From the NCBI GenBank assembly GCA_048213135.1, contig PS015027.1:109231-139748 (forward strand): a stretch of DNA of 30,518 nucleotides, written 5' to 3'. This DNA is from Reclinomonas americana ATCC 50394. Taxonomy: Eukaryota > Jakobida > Jakobea > Jakobida. Under the pieces are notes generated by a model. That model did not search any database and was not told the DNA's origin. It saw nothing but the letters and a program-made list of their open reading frames with translations. Of the stretch, positions 21,201-30,473 are shown piece after piece. Position 1 is the stretch's first letter; each line of letters opens with the position of its first letter. Made by a program: the position numbers and the translations under genes.

Positions 21201-24200
21201 AGTCACTCAACGTACTTGTGCACAGCTCCGGCTCTTGCCCGACATGCCTCAACGGCGGCACTTGCAACGACGGTCGCCAGGGTAACGGTATCTGCTCGTG
21301 CACCGGCAACTTCAGCACCACCAACTGTGGCGACTGCAAGCCCAACTTCTTTGGTCCCGAGTGCACTGGCAACTGCGGTGCTTGGTGAGTGCTCACTTGC
21401 CGCCGCCAAAACTTGCACATAATCACTCACATTTTACGCAATGCAGCACGGCGGGTGCGTCGTCGGGCTGCGTGCCGGGCATCAACGGCACTGGCTGCAC
21501 GTGCAACGCAGGTTTTGCTGGACCTCTGTGCCAGTACTCGGATGCAGTGACTTGGTTGCGTTATTCGTGTCTCTCTCTTGCTGCAATGCAAGTGCTGCTG
21601 TCTTTGTCTTGCTGACGAGATTCCTCCCTCAGCAACGGGCGTGGTGTGGCACAAAACAACGGCTCGTGCGTCTGCAGCGGCAACTATGGTGGAGCCAATT
21701 GCAGCAGCTGCGCCACTGGGTTCTTTGGCCCGAACTGCACTGGCCAGTGCGCCAATTGGTGAGTGTGGAGTGAGTTGCGAGTTATTTTTGGGGTGATGGA
21801 GGTGCTGACCTTGACAATGGACACAGCGTCGCGGCCAACACCTCGTCATGCACCAATGGCCCCTCGGGCACTGGCTGCGTGTGCAACATTGGAGCCGCCG
21901 GCACCAACTGCCAGTTCACGAACGCCACGACTTGCAATGGTCACGGCACAGTGACGTCCACTGGCAGCTGCGTGTGCACCACAAACTTCACCGGCGCCAC
22001 TTGCAACGCATGTGCCACCGGCCTCTTCGGCGCGCAATGCGATGGCTTGTGCTCGGCGTGCAATCCGACTGGCACCGCATCGTGCTCGGCCGGCATCAAT
22101 GGCACCGGGTGCCAGTGCAAGACCGGTTTCACTGGCGACAAGTGCGACAAGTGCGACGGCGACTTTTTCGGTCCCAACTGCGAGAGCGACTGCCCGACCT
22201 GCCTCAACGGCGGCGTGTGCGACACCAACCTGTCCAGCACCGGCAAGTGCATCTGCCCGGCAAACTACGCTGGTGACGTGTGCGACATTTGCGCGCCAGG
22301 ATTCTACGGTCCAAGCTGCGCTGGCTTGTGCTCGCAGTGGTGCGTTGGCCTACCATCCCATTCCCTTCTTTGCAGTCACTCACCTGCGAGGATGTGTTTC
22401 GCAGTGTGTCGGCCAACACGGATTCGTGCCAGGGTGGTCTGGCGGGTGTCGGCTGCGTCTGCAAGAACGGCGCTGTGGGTGCCCTCTGCCAGTACACTCG
22501 TGCACTGACCTGCTCCGGCAACGGTATTCCGGTCGCCGACGGCTCATGCGCCTGCGACATTGGCTTCACCGGTGCCGCGTGCAACATGTGCACCGCCAAT
22601 CGCTCCGGACCCAAGTGTGTCGACTGCTCCACCTGCAACGCCAGCAACACGCTGGCGTGCAGCCCGGGCATCGCCAACGCCGGCTGCCAGTGCAAGGCCA
22701 ACTACGGAGGCCCGACGTGCAGCGACTGCGCGCCGGGTTTCTTTGGCGCCACCTGCACCGGCATCTGCGCCACGTGCACCAACGGTGGCACTTGCAACGG
22801 TGGCATCAATGGCAATGGTCAGTGCAACTGCCCGACCAACCGCGTGGGTCCGACGTGCGCCACTTGCGCCACGAACTTTACCGGTGCCGACTGCCTCTGC
22901 AGCAAGACATCGGGCTGGTCAGTACCTCACCATTTTGCGTGTGTCATTTTGGTATCCGCTGTGCAACTTATAGGATGATGATCTTGCAGCACTGGTCTCA
23001 ACCAGCTCGGCTGCGACCCGACTGGCACCAACGGGCAGTGCCTGTGCAAGACCAACTACGATCCGACCACCAATTGCACTCGTTGCGTTTCGCGTGCAAC
23101 CAGGCACACAAGTGGGTTGTCACTGGGCGGTCGCTCACCTCGCTGTACATGCAGAGTGCGTGTTTGGCTGGACCGGTCCGAACTGCTCGCAGTTGCTGTT
23201 GCACCCCAAGCTGCAGCCACCGAAGGAGGTGTTTGGCTTCCGCCTCGGCAAGGGTGCGCGTGAACTACTTTCTCTCTCTCTCTATCCCTCTTCCATCCTC
23301 TCTTCTTCTTCTCACACGTTGCATGTGCGTTTCGCAGTCAACAACTTCCTGCGCAACACTGCCTGCGAGAACACTCAGTTGAAGATTGAGTGCCCGAGCC
23401 TCGAGTTCATCCACTTGATCGGCGCCGCCTGGCGACCGGCGTGGCCGACGGAGTGCCCGGCTCAGAGCCTAAACTTCAACCACGGTGTGGCCTCCGGCTG
23501 CAAGGCCGCCTACGTCATCAACGACGTCAGGCCGTACTGCCAGGGCCTGCAAAAGTGCTCCATCACGCTGGCGGATCTGCGTCTGAAGAAGACGTGTCCG
23601 GGCGCCGGTGTCGACACTGGCTACTTGCTCGAGGTCGACTACGTGTGCACGGAGACGCAGAAGGCGTACCAGCCGCGCCCGTCTGGCTTGTCCGGCAAGC
23701 GCAGCCATGGTCACGGTCACCGCCAGGGACACGGCCACAACAACTACAATGGCGGTCGCGAAAACCACCACCACCACGGACAGCAGCGTGTCAACCAGCA
23801 CCAGCACCAGCACCGCCAGCCGATTGTGAACCAACACAATCACAATCAGCATCACCACCATCAGCACAACCGCGTCAACTCGGCCACCAACTACAACCAG
23901 CCGATTCGCCAGTACAACGGTGACTACGATCAGAACGACGCGCCGTACGTGCAGCCTGTGCGCCCGTACAATGCGCCGCGGCCATCGGCCCCGCCGCCAC
24001 CACCGCCGTACGGCTACGCGCCGATCAACGGCAACCTGCCGCCACAGCAGCCGTACTACGATGCCCAGCAGCAGTACCCGTACCGTGCGCAGGCTGCGGC
24101 ACCGTTTGGCTCGCAGTACGCCACCGATTACGTCGACTATGCTTCGGCGGCGACGGCACCGGCCAACGACCAGGACAGGTGACTATTTGTTGTGTGTATG

Positions 24201-24418
24201 TGTGTGTGCGGGTCATTGTCCCTCTTTCTCTCGCCATTGCTACTGTGTACTGATGCAATGTGGGGTGTTGCAGTTTTGATTACTGGCAAGGACAATACGA
24301 TGACCAGGCATCCTATGGTGGAGCCGCCGAGTATCAGCAGCAGCCGACAGGCGCTGCATACGGCAGCGACGACTACGATGCATGGGCACCTGCCGCCGGC
24401 AACAATTATTACCCGTAA
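18239..24418 (+). CDS. Secreted CAP/SCP domain, EGF-like array and SUEL-lectin protein with His-rich and Tyr/Pro-rich tail; multi-exon
   Basis: Probable secreted extracellular or coat protein of about 1,500-1,650 residues. The start ATG at 18239 gives a signal peptide (MRHVSALSLAVVAAVLLLLM, then VVTVSAAA). The CAP/SCP domain spans about 18420-19230: LIAQHNTERAAV, GTGEGENLAAQW, CYHYTQMIWASSYRVGCA and FLVCRYSPQGNF, all family signatures. A Cys-rich link (GQCTNYNSGSGTCPSTQPVC) leads to some twenty EGF/laminin-EGF-like modules (19437-23190; e.g. GINGTGCQCKTGFTGDKC, CPTCLNGGTC). A SUEL-type galactose/rhamnose-binding lectin domain follows (about 23360-23655): ACENTQLKIECPS, CQGLQKCSITLADLRLKKTC, GYLLEVDYVC. 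The tail is His/Gln/Asn-rich (23700-23880), then Pro/Tyr/Gln-rich, ending GNNYYP; the stop is at 24416-24418. No membrane span or GPI signal is seen. Ten introns in the EGF array split a Cys codon (TG|C or TG|T). Sugar binding and surface adhesion are inferred. Confidence 0.88.
19437..23190 (+). repeat. Tandem EGF/laminin-EGF-like coding repeat array
   Basis: Imperfect repeats encoding modules of about 30-45 residues. They are arranged in higher-order units that alternate types such as INGTGCxCxxGFTG, CxxCxxGFFGPxC, CPTCLNGGTCN and NATTCxGNGTxxxxGSCVC. DNA identity between units is clear by eye for blocks such as ACTTGCCTCAACGGCGGC. The array sits inside the CAP-EGF-SUEL gene. Confidence 0.85.
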
Positions 24419-24616
24419 TGTGTGGGATGGAAAAAAGATAACGACAACAAGATCTGAATGTCTCTTTCATGTTTGTGTGTGTTTTGTGTGCGTGTTCTCT
24501 GCGTCTCCATGTATGTTGCGTGTCACTCTTGCCTCTATTTTCCCTCTCGAACGCGAGCGAGCACCCATGTTGTGAAACATTGAAAAACCGAATGCGCGTG
24601 CTGTGAAAAACAACAT
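24419..24616. other. 198-bp convergent intergenic region; no gene seen
   Basis: It lies between the stop of the CAP-EGF-SUEL gene (plus) and the stop of the FYRN-ePHD gene (minus). It should hold both 3' untranslated regions. There is no AATAAA or recognisable RNA gene. Confidence 0.7.
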
Positions 24617-25640
24617 TCACTCGCTCTCCTGTGATGAGATGTGCCGATGGGCACTCTCTGGCCGTCCTTGATCCCCAACGCTGGGGTCCTCGCCGGACGA
24701 GAGGCATACATGAGCACCGAGCACACTCTCCATGTGCTTCTCCTTGGCGGCAGACAGAGCGGCGAGCGACTGCAGCTCCGTCCACTGCGACGAATTCAGC
24801 GTGGAGGCGATGGACCGATGGCTCCGCTTGAAGGCCGAGGTGGCCGTGAGTCGCTCCACCGCTCGCGGACGTGCCGGCGTACGCTGCGAGTATCTCTCGT
24901 CCACTTCGTCCTCCTCCTCTTCTTCATCTTCTTCTTCTGGCCCTTCATCGTCGTCGCCATCGTCATCATCGCCGCACTTGCCGTCGACTGCGACCTTGGT
25001 CGGTGTGGCGGGGCGCAGGGAACGAGGGAGTCGATTCATGGCTGACTGTGCGCAGTACAAGCTTGGCGTGACTGAACTCTCGCCGCTGCCCTCGTACGGC
25101 GACGCCATGACAGCGAGTGAGGCCGACAGCGGTTGTGCACAGTCCACGTCTGTGTGGCGACAACACGGCATCAGGCACCAGCAGACAAGAAACGACAACG
25201 ATGCATCGCACCATCCTCGTCACTGCTGCCGTCACCGGCGGTGGTTTCAATGGATCCCGTCGGTGCTTGCCGACGCGGTCGACGATGCTCCACATCGTCG
25301 TCATTGTCGTCGTCACCACTGCCGTTTGCGTCCGAGGCGGCTGCGGCCTGTTCCTGCACTCTTTCTTCTGGTGTCGGGTCGACAACTGCGCCGCCGAGCG
25401 ACGCGTCGAGCTGAGTGGGAGGAACGATGGATGGCACGGGGGCCATCCGCGGACGCTACAAAAGACAGCATGAGAGATCAAGCTCACATTACTGTGCGAC
25501 ACACAAAGAGGGCCACGTACCACAATCACCAACGTCTGCGACACAGCATCGAGCCACTCATCTCCGAGAGAGGGAGGCCGGCGGCACACTTTCTTCTGCG
25601 TCGGCTGACCGTCACCCCCGGTGCCGATGCTGCATTGCAC

Positions 25641-25673
<33 letters not shown>

Positions 25674-27861
25674 TGCACACATGTCACTGTCCTCGCCGTG
25701 ACCGTCGCCTGTCATCTCATCTGCATATGGTGACAAAAGTGTCATGCATGGAGAAGCGACACGAAGCCGGATTGCTACAAGGCTACGCACCTGCGGGTCG
25801 CTTCCCGAGTACCGGTGACGGAGCCACGGTCGACAACATTTGTGTGCCAGAAGTGGAGCTCGATTCCTCGCCCTCATCGCCGTCCTCGCCCACTCCTCCT
25901 GCCTCTCCCTCTCCCTCTTCCTCTTCCTCCTCCAGCTCCTCTTCATCGTCTTGGTACATGGCGTCGTCGTCGTGCAGCCCCTCCACTTCGGCCATGCTTC
26001 CCTTCTCCTCGTGCTCCTCATCGGCGCGGAAACCGTTGCTGCCCACGAGGGGTATGGGTTGACACGGCAGCGGTGCGGCGGCTGCGTGCTGGACTGTTTA
26101 CATGAATATACCTCACGCGAGGCAGGCGCAGCGTGGCAACGTACCTGGGGTGGGTGGTGTTGGCTCCGTGGTAACCGTGTCCTCGGCGGGTGTCGCCATC
26201 TCCTCATCCTCCTCGTCCTCCTCCGGTTCCTGCTTCGGGCTCGACACCGCAGAGCCGCTCGACGCGCGCCTGTGAGGGGGAGGTGGTCTGGTAGAAAGTC
26301 AGCTCGGCGAGTGAAACATGAGCAAGGGCGAGTAACAAAAGCGTCACGCAACGGTACATCGCCGGGCGACAGAGGGCGTGCGGCCTTGGGAGCCAATGAC
26401 TTGTGTTCGTGGCACCACACACGGCACTTGCTCTTGTCCATCAGCAGTTGCGCGGCGCGTGCGCACGGCGCGTGAAAGGATCGACGACACTTTTTCACAT
26501 CGCACCCGACCGTCGCTCCTCGGTTGCGACACACGCTACAATTCTGCACAGCGCAAAAGAAAAATGAGCTGTTGCTTAAGGGGAAGAATGGCGCACGGAC
26601 ACGGCGGGTGACGCACCAAGCGCTTCGATCGGCTAATGGCGGCCTCCAGGTTGACCACACGGTTATTCTTCACGAAAACTTCGCTGCTCCAAAACGCACA
26701 TTCCTCGTGCACAAACACCTCCGACCCGTCGCCCAGCTCCACGGCACAGTCCGTGTTGCCGTTGCACAGCACGCACGGACCGTCCGCCTCTTCGCTGTCG
26801 GCCTGCATGTCCTCATCTTCTGAATCCGAGTCCTCTTCCTCCTCCTCCTCAACCTTCTTGGACTTTTTTGTCTTGGTCTGCGATCGACGGGTCTTTGTTG
26901 CCACGCGGCGCCTTGTTTTCTCGACGACGACATCCTCCTCTTCCTCCTCCGACTCGCTCTCTTCCTCCTGTTCGTCCTCGTCGTCGCCTCTCACTGCAGA
27001 AAGACCCGCAAAAGAAGAAGTGAGCGAAACACAGACTCAACGCACGCGCCACCTTTCGCGGCAACGCAACGCTGTCGGCGCTTGATGTTGGCCATGGAAA
27101 TGTCGCGAACAATGGCATTGCGCTGATTGAGCAGCCGCTGCGGTCAGAGGAGACAGGAGATGAGTAAGTCGGGGATGCTCTCGTGGCCATCCATGCACGC
27201 ACGCACCAGCAACTCCCTGGCCGGCGACGGCAGTTGCTCGGCGCGAGTGCTCCCCCCGGCGGCAGCGGTCTTTTTCGGCGTCGACACCGGCGTCGATGCG
27301 GGTGTCGACGAGGCCGACGGAGCTGCGGAGGACACCTGTGACGACGAGGCCGACGAGCACCGCGGTCGCACCAGCGGCGACTCCTCCCACTGCCGATGCA
27401 TGCTGGCGACGCGAGACTGCAACACTCGGTGCACCTGATCATGAGGAGGCGAGTGTTGAGCAAAAGACACCCACACGAAAGAGAGCGTGTGGGTGTGCGC
27501 GGAGACAAGACCTTGGAGGAGGACTGGCGTGAGGAGAGGCGTGGCACAGGGTCGCACACCCGCTGATCAAAGGTGCCATCCTGCACGTGAAACATGGGAG
27601 TGCCGCTTTGCTCATCCAGCTGCACTTCGACCTCGTGCATGGTGCCACACACACGCACAGAGGCCTTGAATCCCACGCGGTAAAGGAAGCACTCCTCCTC
27701 GGAGCTCTGTTGTTGTGTGCGGAGAATCTGAGAGGCAAGAAGAGAGAGAGAGAGAGACAACTGCACTCACGCACGTTTTTCAGCACAGCCCACCGCAGAG
27801 GGTTCTCAGCGGGGTGCATCCACGCCTCGCCGGAGCAGTGCACAACAGTGTCGTCAATCAT
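24617..27861 (-). CDS. FYRN-like plus extended PHD-finger chromatin protein with long acidic regions; multi-exon
   Basis: Probable nuclear chromatin reader. The first exon (ATG at 27861) gives MIDDTVVHCSGEAWMHPAEN. It splices in phase to ILRTQQQSSEEECFLYRVGF and then HEVEVQLDEQSGTPMFHVQD, which resembles the FYRN half of the FY-rich domain of MLL/KMT2 proteins. A Ser/Thr/Pro-rich linker and a basic part (SMANIKRRQRCVAAK) follow, then a Glu/Asp-rich and Lys/Arg-rich stretch. The extended PHD finger (about 26380-26780) has CVLCNGNTDC, FVHEECAFW, CSVCRNRGATVGCDVKKCRR, SFHAPCARA and WCHEH. The rest is mostly acidic low complexity (25780-26050, 25600-25730, 24900-24990), ending ISSQESE with the stop at 24617-24619. 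No SET domain is visible. An in-frame upstream ATG at 28062 exists, but the sequence between looks like a leader. The FYRN call is by pattern; the ePHD call is firm. Confidence 0.75.
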
Positions 27862-28425
27862 CCCGCGCGCACGCGCTCCAAGGCAGCGGAAAAAGGGGGG
27901 GTTTGCAGAAAAAGTGCGCGAAAATAAGAGGCGGCAAAACGCGAGTTTCGCGATTGTCCTTTCAATATCGGCGAGTGAAAACAGCCAGGGTGGTGCTTGT
28001 GCATGCACTGCGTCTCCGCTGTCTCTCCAGTCTTGCCATGGGAAAAGAGTTTGCAAATTCATTCGCGATTGATATCGAATTTATTTACGGTCGCGTGCAT
28101 TCTGAGTTGCAAGCCACCGCGGCGTGTCGATGTGCTGATGCATGGAGTTAGTGTGTACTACGTGTTTGTCATGATTTCCATTAATTCTTGCATGCACATG
28201 TGTGCGAAACAAGAGTACACGAGTGCTCATGAATTCGAAACTGACTGCGCTGCTACGCATGCAGTGGCCGCATGCACAGCACTCTGTGTGCATCACTGTG
28301 CTGCAGTGACGTCAACGCTACACGCCCTATTTGCCAAACTGAGTTACATGGCGACCTACACCTGCATCAGTCCGTTTCCACACACATAACTCCGCATGTA
28401 TTGATCTCTCTTCTTCTTGCATCCC
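27862..28425. promoter_or_regulatory. 564-bp divergent promoter region
   Basis: It separates the FYRN-ePHD gene (minus) from the Cys-rich gene (plus). Near the minus-strand start are GCGCGAAAA (about 27916-27924) and GTTTCGCG (about 27945-27952), both E2F-like. An in-frame ATG at 28062 would extend the minus-strand protein to this point, so part of the region could be coding. The rest (28063-28425) is AT-richer with scattered CATG motifs; I see no RNA gene. Confidence 0.45.
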
Positions 28426-29325
28426 ATGAGCACGCACGGACAACCCCCGGCTTACGGCGGCGCGTATCCCACACCAGCGGGGCCTCCACCTCAGTACGGG
28501 TACCCTCCTCCACCCGGACCCGCACCACAGTACGGCGCCTACCCACCGCCTCAATACGTATACGGCGGCGCCTACCCGCCTCCGCCTGGCCCTGCTGGCC
28601 AGTTCGCGCCCGCCGGTGCGTACGAGATGCGGCCCATGGCCACTCACGAAAAGGCCGTCATGTATCACGGCGAGTCGTCGTCGACTGCACCGGGCCCACG
28701 CACCACCTTCAAGATGAACGGGTCGGGCAGGGGTGGCGGAGGGATTGCACGCCCGGCCTCCACCGCCACGCGTCTCATCATTGACCTGTTCCCGCGCTCG
28801 TGCTGGTGCGGCGAGGAGGCGTATGGCATGTCGGAGGAGGACGCCAGCACAGTGCCGCCGCCACTCGCGCAGCGTGGCGTGACGCAGGAGGAGTGGACGC
28901 GACACATGGGCCACTTTCGCGACGATCTGCGCCGCGACAATGTGTCATGTTGCTGCCACTTGTGGTGCTGGATCGGCGGCCTCTCCAGCATGATTGGCCT
29001 GCCCTTCGTGTGCTGCCTCGGCCTCAAGCAGCAGCGCAACGCCAAGGCCAACATTGCCGCCTTCAACGCCGAAGTGCTCGAGCCGCGCGGCATGTACGCC
29101 AAGACGCAACGTTGCGATCTGGACGAGCAGTATGGCGACTATCACAAGCACGAGGATGTGTCGTGGCTGGCCATTGCTCTGACGCCCGAGGAGGCTGCAG
29201 CACTCAAGCAGGAGGAGCACATGTATTGCACGAACTCGTGCTCCAAGACCATGACCGCCAAGACCGAGTGCTGCTGCTACTGCTCATGCTGCAACTGGTG
29301 CTACTGCACGGAGGATGTGGTGTGA
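28426..29325 (+). CDS. Intronless Pro/Tyr-rich, Cys-rich protein of 299 residues; family not identified
   Basis: I do not recognise the family. The start ATG at 28426 gives MSTHGQPPAYGGAYPTPAGP; the single exon ends CTEDVV, with the stop at 29323-29325. Residues 6-65 are repeats of the PPPGPAPQYGAYPPP type, as in XYPPX-type disordered tails. Residues 115-130 contain IIDLFPRSCWCGEE. Residues about 174-200 are Cys-rich and hydrophobic (SCCCHLWCWIGGLSSMIGLP, then FVCCLGL) and could be a membrane-inserted or palmitoylated hairpin. A conserved-looking soluble part follows (YHKHEDVSWLAIALTPEEAA). The C-terminus is extremely Cys-rich (CCCYCSCCNWCYC), suggesting metal binding or lipidation, which is inferred. 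It resembles PLAC8-type proteins only loosely. It is unusual here in lacking introns. A second copy starts at 30474. Confidence 0.85.
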   Translation: MSTHGQPPAYGGAYPTPAGPPPQYGYPPPPGPAPQYGAYPPPQYVYGGAYPPPPGPAGQFAPAGAYEMRPMATHEKAVMYHGESSSTAPGPRTTFKMNGSGRGGGGIARPASTATRLIIDLFPRSCWCGEEAYGMSEEDASTVPPPLAQRGVTQEEWTRHMGHFRDDLRRDNVSCCCHLWCWIGGLSSMIGLPFVCCLGLKQQRNAKANIAAFNAEVLEPRGMYAKTQRCDLDEQYGDYHKHEDVSWLAIALTPEEAAALKQEEHMYCTNSCSKTMTAKTECCCYCSCCNWCYCTEDVV

Positions 29326-29391
29326 GTGGGCAGGAGTGAATGAAACCGACGAAAGGTCCGACACAACTCCAAGTTTTTTTTGTTTTTCATT

Positions 29392-29918
29392 ATGAGCGGT
29401 GAGCACGCCCCCGCAGCAGCAGCGCCAGCCAAGAAGATGTGCTGTGCGTGCCCTGAGACGAAGAAGGTGCGCGACGCGTGCATTGTGGAGAAGGGCGAGG
29501 ATCGATGCAAGGATCTCGTGGAGGCGCATCTTGTGGTGCGTGCATGTCTGCGCATGTGTGGATGCAGATGTGATGCTCATCACATGTGTGTGTGCNNNNN
29601 NNNNNNNNNNNNNNNNNNNNNNNNNNNNNNNNNNNNNNNNNNNNNNNNNNNNNNNNNNNNNNNNNNNNNNNNNNNNNNNNNNNNNNNNNNNNNNNNNNNN
29701 NNNNNNNNNNNNNNNNNNNNNNNNNNNNNNNNNNNNNNNNNNNNNNNNNNNNNNNNNNNNNNNNNNNNNNNNNNNNNNNNNNNNNNNNNNNNNNNNNNNN
29801 NNNNNNNNNNNNNNNNNNNNNNNNNNNNNNNNNNNNNNNNNNNNNNNNNNNNNNNNNNNNNNNNNNNNNNNNNNNNNNGTGTGCGCAGTGTCTGCGTGCT
29901 GAAGGGTTCAAGGTGTGA
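29392..29918 (+). CDS. COX17: COX17 copper chaperone for cytochrome c oxidase; two exons
   Basis: Mitochondrial intermembrane-space copper chaperone that passes Cu(I) to SCO1/COX11 for cytochrome c oxidase assembly. Exon 1 is 29392-29535 and exon 2 is 29889-29918. The joined protein has 57 residues. It contains the copper-binding CC pair ([12 protein letters not shown]) and, across the splice, both CX9C motifs ([11 protein letters not shown] and [11 protein letters not shown], the last Cys encoded by exon 2). It ends LRAEGFKV, like other COX17 proteins. The intron (GTGCGT...GCGCAG, 353 bases) contains a 283-N gap. The gene starts 66 bases after the stop of the Cys-rich gene on the same strand. 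No cleavable presequence is present, as expected for the MIA40 import route. Confidence 0.95.
29596..29878. other. Assembly gap (283 N) in the COX17 intron
   Basis: The N run is preceded by a GT-rich stretch and lies wholly inside the intron. The COX17 protein is complete without it. Confidence 0.85.
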
Positions 29919-30473
29919 TGGAGCGCGAGTGAGAGAGAGAGTCCGTGATAGAGTGTGAGCCTTGTCGTCGAGGTCAGTGAAGAGTGATGCAACAGCAGGG
30001 AGAAGGGAAATTGTTGCCTTCGAGCAATGCTCTCGTTGCATGGTGAAGTGGTGCATGTTTTCGTCACAACGATCGCGAGTGATTGTCGCTGTTTGATGTG
30101 TTGGAGCAGCAACAGGTGCACGCAGCGCAGCACTGGACGATCAGCTGCACCCCAGAGTGCCGATACGCATTCGCGCACTGGAGGAAGCTGTCTGTGCACG
30201 CCAACACTCTCACTGGTCGATGTCGTGGAGGCCCGTGGCCAGCTCCAGGCAGAGCTGTGCTGCCCACCAATACGGGTCGAACAATTAACACTCCAATCCT
30301 TGCATGCACTTGTGGAAAGGCAGGCTGCAGCTGTGATCATGCATGGACCGTCACTACGCACGTACGAGGAATGCAGAGCGCCGTCTACACAGTGCGGTAT
30401 CACAAGCTCGCACAGACAGGATCGATATCAAACCGACTGACTCATATGCATCATCACAACACTTTGCACTACA
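29919..30473. other. 555-bp intergenic region; no gene seen
   Basis: It lies between COX17 and the start of the next Cys-rich family gene and presumably holds the COX17 3' UTR and the promoter of that gene. Open frames across it have no recognisable motifs or splice structure. Confidence 0.6.

Noticed and set aside
19437-23190. CRISPR-like or satellite tandem array
   Set aside because: The repeats are degenerate, codon-phased and encode EGF modules. There are no constant repeats with unique spacers.
24732-25733. Long plus-strand frame opposite the FYRN-ePHD gene
   Set aside because: Ser/Arg-rich translation is the antisense shadow of Asp/Glu-rich codons on the minus strand. It has no domain and no splice pattern.
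24617-27861. KMT2/SET-domain methyltransferase
   Set aside because: ePHD and FYRN-like parts suggested it, but no SET motifs (such as NHS or GEELTYDY-like) were found in any frame of the gene.
27862-28062. Use of the upstream in-frame ATG at 28062 as the FYRN-ePHD start
   Set aside because: The extra stretch has no recognisable features, and E2F-like sites fall inside it, which fits a promoter or leader better. It cannot be excluded.
28426-29325. PLAC8 / cornifelin family membership for the Cys-rich protein
   Set aside because: The Cys clusters and Pro-rich N-terminus are suggestive, but the usual PLAC8 spacing (CLxxxCCPC with a following RxxxR-type motif) is not present.
29919-30473. Possible extra gene from a 137-codon plus-strand frame
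   Set aside because: No motif, no convincing splice sites, and competing open frames in other phases. Treated as intergenic.
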